From positions 1 to 8,948 of the forward strand of contig JAKAXG010000134.1 of the NCBI GenBank assembly GCA_021827225.1: a stretch of 8,948 nt of DNA. Direction: 5' to 3'. The DNA comes from Actinomycetes bacterium. GTDB lineage: Bacteria; Actinomycetota; Acidimicrobiia; Acidimicrobiales; Palsa-688. This document shows, one piece after another, positions 1-5,569 of the stretch (its first letter is position 1; every line of letters begins with the position of its first letter). The position numbers were made by a program, and so were the translations under genes. Under the pieces are notes generated by a model. The model saw only the letters and a program-made list of their open reading frames with translations. It made no database searches and had not been told where the DNA came from.

Positions 1-49
1 CTGGCCACCCCTCTGATAAGTCGTGGCATGGAAGATCCACCTCCTTGGG

Positions 50-502
50 TCAGACGCCGGATTTCTCCGCCGCGTCGAGCGAGGCCACCAGCGTGTCGAG
101 GGGAATGAACCCGGCGGCCACCAGTTCCGCCCCGCCCCGGCGCAGGGCGTGGGCCAGCTGGGCGGCCCAGCGGTTCTCGAATATCAGGATCCCCGCCGCC
201 GAACCCGGGTCGATGGCCGAGGCGGCCTCGGCCATGTCGCTCTCGTCGACCAGACCCGACGAGACCCCCTCGAAGGCCGAGAGATCTAGCTTCCCGTCAC
301 CGTCCAGGTCCGCCAGCTGCACGGCGCGCACTCCGCCGTCGAGGTCCTTGGCCAGGAACTCGAGGTCGAGGACCCTTATGAGGCCCCGGTCCACCAGGTC
401 CAGCAGGACCGGCAACCCCTCGCCGGTCATCCGCCCGCCGGGGAACTCCACGATCAGGTAGCTGACCGGGCCCATGGTTTCTACCGTCTGCGTATCAGTC
501 AT
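50..502 (-). CDS. DUF6325-like conserved protein of unknown function
   Basis: A 150-residue protein opening with the stretch MGPVSYLIVEFPG (residues 10-22), followed by GLVDESDMAEAASAIDPGSA (residues 83-102) and a late segment NRWAAQLAHALRRGG (110-124). From memory this pattern matches actinobacterial proteins annotated DUF6325, related to DUF1269; no biochemical role is known to me. There is no signal peptide or clear membrane helix. Residues 65-73 (DLDGDGKLD) look like the acidic part of an EF-hand loop, but the usual acidic residue at loop position 12 is Ala76. The ATG at 502 was chosen because an AAAGGG/GGAG-like stretch lies 8-14 nt upstream and the family begins close to MGPV; the ATG at residue 10 (475) is an alternative. 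The reading frame is open up to 607, but that extension lacks family similarity. It is transcribed divergently from the oxidoreductase gene. Confidence 0.75.
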   Translation of the reverse strand: MTDTQTVETMGPVSYLIVEFPGGRMTGEGLPVLLDLVDRGLIRVLDLEFLAKDLDGGVRAVQLADLDGDGKLDLSAFEGVSSGLVDESDMAEAASAIDPGSAAGILIFENRWAAQLAHALRRGGAELVAAGFIPLDTLVASLDAAEKSGV

Positions 503-555
503 CGGCTGTGCCCTTTCTCCGCCGTCGACGCTAGGTCGGGGGCCGCCCGGGGGCT

Positions 556-572
556 TCACCCGGCCCGGGTGA
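556..572. promoter_or_regulatory. 17-bp perfect palindrome, candidate operator
   Basis: TCACCCGGCCCGGGTGA is two 8-bp arms, TCACCCGG and CCGGGTGA, around a single C. It lies 53 nt before the DUF6325-like start (502) and 33 nt before the oxidoreductase start (606), in the only shared upstream region of these divergent genes. A one-base spacer makes an RNA hairpin unlikely and fits a site for a dimeric DNA-binding protein. That role is inferred from symmetry and position only. Confidence 0.4.
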
Positions 573-605
573 TCCGCCCGCCGCGGCGCAGCGCGGAGCT
601 CGGAC

Positions 606-1499
606 ATGATTCAGTCCATGGACATCGCCATGACGCTGCCGACGATGCTGCCGCACGGGCGCCGCGAGTTCGTCTCGTGGTGCCGGCAGATAGACGAGGG
701 CCCGTGGTCCAGCCTGGCCGTCCCCGAGCGGGTCACCTTCCCCAGCCACTCGCTCCTGGTGCAGCTGGCCGGCGCCGCGGCTCTCACCGAGCGGGCCCGG
801 CTGTGGACCACGCTGGTGGTCCTCCCGGCCCACAGCGAGGTGCAGGTGGCCAAGGACATGGCCTCGGTGGACCGCCTGGCCGGCGGCCGCCTGACCCTCG
901 GCGTCGGGGTGGGCGGCCGCCAGCAGGACTACCGGGCTCTGGGGGCCGACTTCGCCCGCCGCTGGCCGCGCATGGACGACCAGGTCGCCCGGATGCGCGC
1001 CATCTGGGCCCAGGAGCCGCCGTTCGAGGGGTCCGATCCGGTCGGTCCCCCGCCGGTCCAGCCGGGCGGGCCGCCCGTCGTGGCCGGCGTGGTCGGGCCG
1101 AAGGCCACCGCCCGGGCGGCCCGCTGGGCTGCGGGGGTCAACGACCAGTCGTCCATCACCGCGGTGGACGAGCAGGCCCTGGCCGGGCAGCGCCAGAAGG
1201 TGATCGACGCGTGGGCGGCGGCCGGGCGGGCCGACCCGCCGCACTTCTCGACCAACCTGTGGTTCGCCCTGGGGTCCGACGCCCCGGACCGGCTCTCCGG
1301 TTACGTGTACCGGTACCTGCGGATCTTCGACGAGGGATTCGCCCGCCAGACGGCGGAACGGGCCCCGGTGCACTCCTCGGCGGCGTTGCGCGACGCCGTG
1401 GAGGCGGCCCGCCGGGCCGGCTGCGACGAGCTGTTCCTGGTGCCCACCACCGCGGACCCGGCCGAGTTGGACCGGGCCCGGGAGGCGCTGGGGATCTGA
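606..1499 (+). CDS. Luciferase-like (LLM class) flavin/F420-dependent oxidoreductase
   Basis: A 297-residue protein of the bacterial luciferase-like superfamily, an (αβ)8 barrel that uses FMN or reduced F420 to oxidise or reduce small organic substrates in the cytoplasm. The diagnostic block is at residues 87-134: SVDRLAGGRLTLGVGVGG, then QDYRALG, then the ARRWPRMDDQVARMRAIW helix. A second typical stretch, PPVVAGVVGPKATARAARWA (156-175), matches the usual PxxxGGxxxxAxxxAAxxADG region. The actinobacterial setting favours F420, but the sequence does not decide the cofactor, and the substrate is unknown. Length is normal for compact family members. The ATG at 606 has a GGAG at 595-598 with 7-nt spacing; the ATG at 618 is less well supported. 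The yaaA-like gene follows 53 nt downstream and may be cotranscribed. Confidence 0.88.
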   Translation: MIQSMDIAMTLPTMLPHGRREFVSWCRQIDEGPWSSLAVPERVTFPSHSLLVQLAGAAALTERARLWTTLVVLPAHSEVQVAKDMASVDRLAGGRLTLGVGVGGRQQDYRALGADFARRWPRMDDQVARMRAIWAQEPPFEGSDPVGPPPVQPGGPPVVAGVVGPKATARAARWAAGVNDQSSITAVDEQALAGQRQKVIDAWAAAGRADPPHFSTNLWFALGSDAPDRLSGYVYRYLRIFDEGFARQTAERAPVHSSAALRDAVEAARRAGCDELFLVPTTADPAELDRAREALGI

Positions 1500-1552
1500 G
1501 CGTCCCGGTCGCCGGTTGGCCTCCAGCGGGGCCCGGCGGTGATGCTGGAGAG

Positions 1553-2302
1553 ATGGTGCCGCTGCTGCTGCTACCCCCGTCCGAGGGCAAGGGCCCGGGC
1601 GGCCGGGGCGGGTGGGACCCGGCCGTCGGGCAGCACCGCCCCATCGCCGAGGGGCGGGCCGAGGTGGCGGCGGCTCTGGCCTCGGCCATGGCCGAGCCGG
1701 CCCTGGTCGCCCGGCTGACCGGGCTGCGGGGAGAGCGGGCCCAGGCCGCCGCGCACGCCAACCGGTCTGCGGTGGGGGCTCCGGTGCTGCCGGCGTGGCA
1801 GCGCTACCGGGGGGTGGTCTGGGAGCACCTCGATCCCGGGGGGCTCAGCCGGGCCGGGCGGCGGCGGGCCGGCCGGATCCTGGTCGTCTCGGGGCTCGGC
1901 GGGCTGTTCGGCTTCGACGAGCCGGTCCCCGACTACAAGCTGAAGATGGGCGCCAGCCTGCCCGGACCCGGCCCGCTGGCCCGGTACTGGAAGCCCCGGC
2001 TGACCGCCGCGCTCGCCGCGGAGGCGGCCGGCGGCGAGGTGTGGGATCTGCTGCCGGGCGAGCACCGGAGGGCCCTGGACCTGCCGGCGGCGGGCATCAA
2101 GGCGGTCACGGTCAACTTCCTGGCCGCCGGGGGATCGGGCGCGGCCGGCCACGGTGCCAAGGCGGCCAAGGGTCGCTTCGCCCGCCACCTGCTCGAGTCG
2201 GCCGGGGACTTCCTGGAAGCGGCCGACGGCTTCTCCTGGGCCGGCTGGACGGCCCGGGTGGAGAACGCCGGGTTGGTGACCGTCACCGCCCCGACCGCCT
2301 GA
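1553..2302 (+). CDS. yaaA: YaaA-family (DUF328/UPF0246) peroxide-stress protein
   Basis: A 249-residue protein close in length to E. coli YaaA (about 258), a cytoplasmic protein linked to limiting free-iron damage during peroxide stress. Visible family blocks are LLLPPSEGK (residues 5-13), PAWQRYRGVVWEHL (80-93), ILVVSGLGGLFGFDEPVPDY (109-128) running into KLKMG, YWKPRL (145-150), DLLPGEHRRAL (165-175) and KGRFARHLLES (206-216), in the expected order. The N-terminal LLPPSEGK form is the variant I associate with actinobacteria. The frame is open far upstream through the oxidoreductase gene, but that part is antisense-like GC-rich shadow. The start is ATG 1553, with GGAG only 2 nt upstream; the adjacent GTG at 1556 has a more usual 5-nt spacing and may be the true start. 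It ends 15 nt from the convergent marP-like gene. Confidence 0.88.
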   Translation: MVPLLLLPPSEGKGPGGRGGWDPAVGQHRPIAEGRAEVAAALASAMAEPALVARLTGLRGERAQAAAHANRSAVGAPVLPAWQRYRGVVWEHLDPGGLSRAGRRRAGRILVVSGLGGLFGFDEPVPDYKLKMGASLPGPGPLARYWKPRLTAALAAEAAGGEVWDLLPGEHRRALDLPAAGIKAVTVNFLAAGGSGAAGHGAKAAKGRFARHLLESAGDFLEAADGFSWAGWTARVENAGLVTVTAPTA

Positions 2303-2317
2303 CCGGCCGACCCGGCA

Positions 2318-3514
2318 TCACGGGAGGCAGGCGCCGGTGCTCACGGCCCCGAGGGACTGCCCGGCTCGGCTGATGTCGGCGGACACCGCGTCCATGGTCA
2401 GGGCGTAGCCCACGCCGGGGGTGCTCGACGAGCTGGCGAAGATCAGCCCGATGACCGTCCCCGGCGCCAACCCGGCGGTACCGGTGGGCTCGCCGCTCGC
2501 GACGAGCGGACCCCCGGAGTTGCCGGGTCTCACCTCTCCGTGCAGCTCGTAGACGCTGCGGTTGGTGACCGCCGTCCCGTAGATGTCGAGCCCGGTGGCC
2601 TGCAGGCGGGCGGTGACCGCGGCCGGCTCGGCCTGCAACGGGCCGCCCTCCGGGTAGCCCATGATGGCACCGGTGGTGCCGCGCGCCACCGACCGGTCGA
2701 CGACGGGCAGCACCGGATCGGCCAACCCCGGCACCCTCAGGGCGGCCACGTCCAGGCCCGGGTCGAACAGCACCACCTCCGCCTGGTGGGCACCCGAGGC
2801 GTCGACCACCCGGGTGTGGGCCTCGCCGGCCACGACGTGGGCATTGGTGACCACCAGGCCGGGGGCGGCCACGAAGCCCGATCCGGACTCGACCAGGTCG
2901 CATGCCGTGCCGACGACCTTGACCGTCGAGTCCCGGGCCGCCAGGAACGCCGGCTGGATGGACGCCTCGTCGGGTAGCACCGCGGGTGTCACCGTCCCTG
3001 GTGGGAGGTTGACGAACACCACCGGGTAGCCGCGCTCGGACAGGAACGACTCCACCCGGGCCAGCAGACCCGGAAGCGGTGGTAGCACCCCGTCGACCCC
3101 CCGCAGGACCCGGGATTCCTGGAGGGCCCGGTTCAGAGTCGGGTAGCGGCTGTTGGACAGCACCGTCCCGAACACCCAGACCACCAGCAACGTGGCCGCC
3201 GTGCCCACCGCGGCCCCGGCCAGGGCGTCGGCCCTGGCCACGACCCCGGCCCTGAGGGTCCGCCGGGCCCGACGCCCGACCTGCTCCCCGGCCAGCCCCA
3301 CTGCTGCGGTGCACGAGACGGTGACCAGCAGGGCCACCAGCGCCCTCGCCGTCCCGCGGAAGAGTCCCGACAACGGCGGGGCCAGGATCACCCCGACAAC
3401 CAGCCCGAGACCGAGGCCGATCAGCATCGCCACCTGGGTCAGGGCCCCGGCCTGGAAGCCCCGCCGGGCGGCGAGCAGGAGCAGGGCCAGGACGACCAGG
3501 TCGACCCAGTTCAC
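2318..3514 (-). CDS. marP: MarP-like membrane serine protease (CvpA + trypsin-like domains)
   Basis: A 398-residue protein with four N-terminal membrane helices of the CvpA/colicin V production type (about residues 5-20, 26-46, 58-76 and 97-120), a linker, and an extracytoplasmic chymotrypsin-fold protease domain from about 185 to the end. The catalytic triad is visible: His226 in TNAHVV, Asp255 in LDVAAL and Ser333 in RPGNSGGPL. Cys205 (GTACDL) and Cys396 (GACLP) sit where Mycobacterium tuberculosis MarP has its disulfide-forming cysteines. MarP, of almost identical length, keeps cytoplasmic pH near neutral in acid and cleaves the peptidoglycan hydrolase RipA. Membrane topology, triad and disulfide all seem intact, so this is probably an active acid- or oxidative-stress protease. 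The GTG at 3514 fits the family start and has GGAG (3528-3525) 10 nt upstream. It converges with the yaaA-like gene. Confidence 0.9.
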   Translation of the reverse strand: MNWVDLVVLALLLLAARRGFQAGALTQVAMLIGLGLGLVVGVILAPPLSGLFRGTARALVALLVTVSCTAAVGLAGEQVGRRARRTLRAGVVARADALAGAAVGTAATLLVVWVFGTVLSNSRYPTLNRALQESRVLRGVDGVLPPLPGLLARVESFLSERGYPVVFVNLPPGTVTPAVLPDEASIQPAFLAARDSTVKVVGTACDLVESGSGFVAAPGLVVTNAHVVAGEAHTRVVDASGAHQAEVVLFDPGLDVAALRVPGLADPVLPVVDRSVARGTTGAIMGYPEGGPLQAEPAAVTARLQATGLDIYGTAVTNRSVYELHGEVRPGNSGGPLVASGEPTGTAGLAPGTVIGLIFASSSSTPGVGYALTMDAVSADISRAGQSLGAVSTGACLP

Positions 3515-3674
3515 CGGCCCGGCGCTCCGTGACCCGGCTCAGGAGCGGTGCTGGAACGCCGACGGTTGACTGTCGCGCCCTGCGCCCCGTAGCCGGCCGT
3601 CCCGCGGTGTCGTCATGTCCATCACCATGGGACGCAGCCGCCGACCGCCGACAGGGTCGATCGGCACTCTCCAC

Positions 3675-3693
3675 CCGGATCCCCCCGATCCGG
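3675..3693. repeat. Inverted repeat (7-bp arms, 5-nt loop)
   Basis: CCGGATC at 3675-3681 and GATCCGG at 3687-3693 are perfect complements around a CCCCC loop. In RNA this would be a strong small hairpin, but no T-run follows on either strand, so it is not a classical terminator. It lies roughly in the middle of the intergenic region upstream of the marP-like gene. Confidence 0.5.
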
Positions 3694-3744
3694 AGATGAA
3701 CCCGGCGCTCGAACACGGCCGGTCGATCAGCCGATCGGGCGACA

Positions 3745-3763
3745 GTGAACCGGGGGTCAACCG
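3745..3763. promoter_or_regulatory. Tandem GTGAACCG/GTCAACCG motif, candidate operator
   Basis: GTGAACCG (3745-3752) and GTCAACCG (3756-3763) match at 7 of 8 bases and start 11 bp apart, about one helical turn. The exact complement of the second copy, CGGTTGAC, occurs at 3563-3570. A longer match (13 of 14 bases, inverted) joins 3563-3576 to 3739-3752. Position just upstream of the small gene suggests regulation, but no known regulator site is recognised. Confidence 0.25.
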
Positions 3764-3786
3764 CAGTGGCTAAGTTCTTGACTGCC

Positions 3787-3948
3787 ATGTCGTGGGCAGT
3801 AGCACTCGACCGCAAGGCCGGCGGCCGCTCGTTGGTCCTCCTCGTCCTGGAGGAGCGATCCGAGGCGGAGAGCATCGCGCTGGAGATGCGCAACCGGGGC
3901 CAGCGCGTGGTGGTGCACGCCTATCCCGACCGCGACCAGGATCCCTGA
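3787..3948 (+). CDS. Small hypothetical protein (53 residues)
   Basis: I recognise no family. From about codon 7 nearly every codon ends in G or C, as in the flanking genes, which argues for a real gene. The protein has a predicted strand (SLVLLVLEE), a charged helix (RSEAESIALEMRNRG), a second strand (QRVVVHAY) and an acidic tail (PDRDQDP): a minimal β-α-β unit with no signal peptide. The ATG at 3787 is the preferred start. In-frame GTG codons at 3766 and 3745 are possible but add a stretch with weaker codon bias and overlap the tandem repeats. TAAGTT (3771-3776) is a possible -10 box 10 nt before the ATG, and no Shine-Dalgarno is visible, so the mRNA may have almost no leader. A 98-nt gap separates it from the next gene. 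Confidence 0.5.
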   Translation: MSWAVALDRKAGGRSLVLLVLEERSEAESIALEMRNRGQRVVVHAYPDRDQDP

Positions 3949-3999
3949 CCAGGCCGGCGGGGCCGCCACGGGCTCCCGAGATCGGTTCCCGCAGGAGCC

Positions 4000-4014
4000 G
4001 GCCCGGTCCGGGCC
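4000..4014. repeat. 15-bp perfect palindrome upstream of a promoter
   Basis: GGCCCGG-T-CCGGGCC is a perfect dyad with a one-base centre. It ends 19 nt before the TATACT -10 box at 4034-4039 and therefore reaches into the expected -35 zone. In RNA it could fold as a 6-bp stem with a 3-nt loop at the end of the small upstream gene, but no T-run follows. An operator or a weak terminator are both possible. Confidence 0.35.
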
Positions 4015-4033
4015 CATCTGTTAACGGCGTTCA

Positions 4034-4039
4034 TATACT
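4034..4039 (+). promoter_or_regulatory. -10 box of a predicted leaderless promoter
   Basis: TATACT matches the sigma-70/SigA -10 consensus at five of six positions. Seven bases (TGGGGCG) separate it from ATG 4047, which places transcription start at or next to the A of the start codon. No Shine-Dalgarno with good spacing and no clear TTGACA-like -35 element are present. This layout is typical of leaderless genes, which are common in actinobacteria. Confidence 0.6.
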
Positions 4040-4046
4040 TGGGGCG

Positions 4047-4508
4047 ATGACCGCCGACGCCACTGGACCCCTGTACCGGAGCAGCCGCCCGATCCCCGCC
4101 CGCGGCGGTCGCAAGGGTGCAGGAAGGGACCTGTCGGCCGAGCACAAGCTGGCGCTGGCCACGGGCCGGGCCGAGAGCCGGGCGGTGCGCCGGTACCTGG
4201 AGGCCATCACCTCCGCTCCCGCCGGCGACGCGGACCCCGGGGCCATGGCCCGCCGGATCGAGGAGATCGACTCCCAGCTGGCGGCGGCCGAACCGTCGGT
4301 CAAGATCCGCCTCATACAGGAGCGCATGGACCTCTACGGCCGGCTGAAGTCCCTGGGTGGCGCCGGGCAGCTCGACGAGCTGGAGCAGGAGTTCGTGGCC
4401 GCAGCGGCCGCCTACTCCGCCCGCAAGGGCATCACGTACGCGGCGTGGCGGAGAGTGGGCGTGGCCCCCGCGGTGCTGGAGCGGGCCGGCATCGATCACC
4501 GGGCCTGA
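4047..4508 (+). CDS. Conserved-looking protein with basic N-terminus, coiled coil and C-terminal helices
   Basis: A 153-residue soluble protein of unknown function. The architecture resembles uncharacterised actinobacterial proteins I have seen, but I cannot name the family. Residues 11-28 are basic and glycine-rich (PARGGRKGAGR, loosely like an AT-hook). Residues 30-55 form a charged helix (LSAEHKLALATGRAESRAVR). Residues 64-105 are heptad-like with IEEIDSQLA and VKIRLIQERMDLYGRL, suggesting a coiled coil. The C-terminal part, KGITYAAWRRVGVAPAVLER (127-146), looks like two short helices joined by a turn, as in a helix-turn-helix. A DNA- or RNA-associated role is inference only. ATG 4047 is chosen because the -10 box lies 7 nt upstream; the open frame extends back to 3792, but that part overlaps the small upstream gene. 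It converges with tspO, with a 30-nt gap. Confidence 0.75.
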   Translation: MTADATGPLYRSSRPIPARGGRKGAGRDLSAEHKLALATGRAESRAVRRYLEAITSAPAGDADPGAMARRIEEIDSQLAAAEPSVKIRLIQERMDLYGRLKSLGGAGQLDELEQEFVAAAAAYSARKGITYAAWRRVGVAPAVLERAGIDHRA

Positions 4509-4538
4509 CGCCGCCCGTCGGCTGTCCGGGCCGCGCCC

Positions 4539-5006
4539 TTACCGGGCCCGGGACCGACCCGGATCACCGACCGCGGCGTTGAGGGCGGTGGCGAAGAGGC
4601 ACCACGCCAGGTACGGGGTCAACAACTCGGCCGCCACCGCGTCGCGGCGGGCAGCCGAGGCGATCTCCGCCGCGACCAGGGCGTCGAGGCCGATGATCAA
4701 CCCCAGCGAGACCCGCCGGTCCCGGGCGGAGAAGAACGCCACCGGCCACAGCGCGTTGAGCACCAGCTGGGCCGCGTGCAGGCGCAGCGTGGGACGGGCG
4801 GAGCGGCGGGCCAGCCGGAAGGCGGCCACCCCCATGGCCGTGTACAGCCCGGTCCACACCGGCCCGAACACCCCCGGTGGAGGGGCCCAGGCCGGCTTGT
4901 CCAGCCGCCCGTAGATCTCCGGCGCCCGACGGGCCCCGACACCTCCGACGGCGGCTGCGGCTAACGACCCGCCGGCCGCCAGCACGGCTGACCCGGTAGT
5001 CCTCAC
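4539..5006 (-). CDS. tspO: TspO/MBR family membrane protein
   Basis: A 155-residue protein with the usual five membrane helices of the TspO/peripheral benzodiazepine receptor family, which binds porphyrins and related tetrapyrroles and takes part in oxidative or light-stress responses in several bacteria. Family motifs are KPAWAPPPGVFGPVWTGLY (residues 37-55), the second-to-third helix region with LVLNALWPVAFF (81-92) and the final helix PYLAWCLFATALNAAV (131-146). Length is normal. The GTG at 5006 is the start; Shine-Dalgarno similarity is weak (only GCCGGG), and it begins 9 nt after the stop of the HxlR-type regulator gene, so translation probably depends on the upstream gene and the two form an operon. 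This places TspO under the same control as the divergent exporter. Confidence 0.92.
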   Translation of the reverse strand: MRTTGSAVLAAGGSLAAAAVGGVGARRAPEIYGRLDKPAWAPPPGVFGPVWTGLYTAMGVAAFRLARRSARPTLRLHAAQLVLNALWPVAFFSARDRRVSLGLIIGLDALVAAEIASAARRDAVAAELLTPYLAWCLFATALNAAVGDPGRSRAR

Positions 5007-5015
5007 CCCGGCAGC

Positions 5016-5507
5016 CTACAGAGGCCCTGCCGGTACGACGGGGGCCGCGATGAGCTCGTCCCGATAGCCCGGACCTCGCTCCACCCGGACCTCCCGGGAG
5101 TCCAGGGGTTCCCCGCACTCGCTGCAGACGTACACGGCCTGCGAGGTCCGGCCGCAGGATCGGTGGACCACCCGGACCGGGGGGCCGTCGGGGGCCGCGT
5201 GGCGGTCGCCCCATTGGCGCATCGCCGTGATCACCGGCCAGAGATCCCGGCCCTTCTCCGTCAGGCGGTAGTCGTAGCGGACCGGCCGATCGCTGTAGGG
5301 AACCTTCTCCATGATCCCCTGGTCCACCAGCCGGGCGAGCCGCTGGTTGAGGACGTTGCGCGATATCCCCAGCCGCTCCTGGAACCGGTCGAAGCGGGTG
5401 ACGCCGAGGAAGGCGTCACGCACGATGAGCATCGACCACCACTCGCCCACCACCTCGAGGCACTGGGCCACCGAGCAGTGCATGTCGGCGAAGCTCTTCC
5501 TCTCCAC
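5016..5507 (-). CDS. HxlR-family winged-helix transcriptional regulator
   Basis: A 163-residue DNA-binding regulator. The HxlR domain spans residues 5-105: SFADMHCSVAQCLEVVGEWW, then VRDAFLGVTRFDRFQERLGI, the recognition helix region SRNVLNQRLARLVDQGI, and the wing RPVRYDYRLTEKG. Cys11 occupies the N-terminal position used for thiol sensing in Bacillus YodB and HypR. A C-terminal extension has His115-x2-Cys118-x9-Cys128-x2-Cys131 (HRSC...CSEC), a possible zinc-binding ribbon. Family members act as dimers and sense quinones, electrophiles, aldehydes or other ligands; the ligand here is unknown. The GTG at 5507 is favoured because a TATTCT -10 box ends 6 nt upstream (leaderless), no Shine-Dalgarno is seen, and a stop lies in frame at 5520; the ATG at 5483 would cut into the domain. 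It is divergent from the exporter, which it probably controls, and followed by tspO. Confidence 0.92.
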   Translation of the reverse strand: MERKSFADMHCSVAQCLEVVGEWWSMLIVRDAFLGVTRFDRFQERLGISRNVLNQRLARLVDQGIMEKVPYSDRPVRYDYRLTEKGRDLWPVITAMRQWGDRHAAPDGPPVRVVHRSCGRTSQAVYVCSECGEPLDSREVRVERGPGYRDELIAAPVVPAGPL

Positions 5508-5513
5508 CCCCGC

Positions 5514-5541
5514 AGAATATCAGTTGCTTCATAGAACTCAA
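5514..5541 (-). promoter_or_regulatory. Predicted promoter of the hxlR-tspO operon
   Basis: Reading the minus strand, TTGAGT (5541-5536) is a -35 box, followed by a 16-bp spacer and the -10 box TATTCT (5519-5514). GTG 5507 lies 6 nt after the -10 box, so the transcript should start at or near the start codon. One operator-like 15-mer (5523-5537) fills most of the spacer, which fits autoregulation. The prediction is by pattern only. Confidence 0.6.
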
Positions 5542-5569
5542 TCGCCTATGGTCCGTTCTATGAAAGAAC
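5523..5569. promoter_or_regulatory. Paired inverted 15-bp operator-like sites
   Basis: The right site, GTTCTATGAAAGAAC (5555-5569), is itself a dyad (GTTCT-ATGAA-AGAAC). The left site, read on the minus strand from 5537 to 5523, is GTTCTATGAAGCAAC, matching at 13 of 15 positions. The core arms TTCATAGAAC (5528-5537) and GTTCTATGAA (5555-5564) are perfect 10-bp inverted repeats. The sites lie 32 bp apart, about three turns of DNA. The left copy covers the exporter -35 box and the regulator spacer; the right copy covers the exporter start point. This is the arrangement expected for a dimeric repressor controlling both directions. Confidence 0.7.
5524..5552 (+). promoter_or_regulatory. Predicted promoter of the DHA2 exporter gene
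   Basis: TTGCTT (5524-5529), a 17-bp spacer, and TATGGT (5547-5552) form a -35/-10 pair. ATG 5560 lies 7 nt after the -10 box, so the message is probably leaderless. An ATG at 5548 lies inside the -10 box and could not be transcribed from this promoter, which supports the 5560 start. It overlaps the divergent regulator promoter. Confidence 0.6.

Larger units (their letters stand above)
3515..3786. other. Intergenic region with scattered short repeats
   Basis: This 272-nt region separates the marP-like gene (minus) from the next plus-strand gene, so it should contain at least one promoter in each direction. Both strands have an open frame here, but the codons look random and no family is recognisable. 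It contains the stem-loop at 3675-3693, a smaller dyad CGATC-AGCC-GATCG at 3724-3737, and copies of a GTSAACCG-like motif at 3563-3570 (inverted), 3745-3752 and 3756-3763. A TTGACT at 3566-3571 resembles a -35 box but lacks a convincing -10 partner. Confidence 0.5.

Noticed and set aside
1..49. Left edge downstream of the DUF6325-like gene
   Set aside because: Open plus-strand frames start here but run antisense through the real gene; no terminator, RNA gene or partial gene can be supported.
569..1552. N-terminal extension of the yaaA-like frame to 569
   Set aside because: The extension runs through the oxidoreductase gene in another frame with biased, domain-free sequence, while YaaA proteins begin at the LLPPSEGK segment.
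3539..3760. 73-codon minus-strand frame in the region upstream of the marP-like gene
   Set aside because: No recognisable protein, irregular codon bias and coincidence with several inverted repeats argue for regulatory DNA.
2283..3893. 536-codon open frame on the minus strand overlapping the marP-like gene
   Set aside because: Its product is Gly/Pro/Arg-rich low-complexity sequence with no family motif. The marP-like gene in another frame has full catalytic motifs, so this is a GC-rich shadow.
3757..4017. 86-codon minus-strand frame opposite the small hypothetical gene
   Set aside because: The plus-strand frame has the better third-position GC bias and a simple secondary-structure pattern; the minus frame shows neither.
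5311..5559. N-terminal extension of the exporter frame to 5311, or start at ATG 5548
   Set aside because: The extension overlaps the regulator gene on the other strand and gives no DHA2-like sequence; ATG 5548 lies inside the predicted -10 box.
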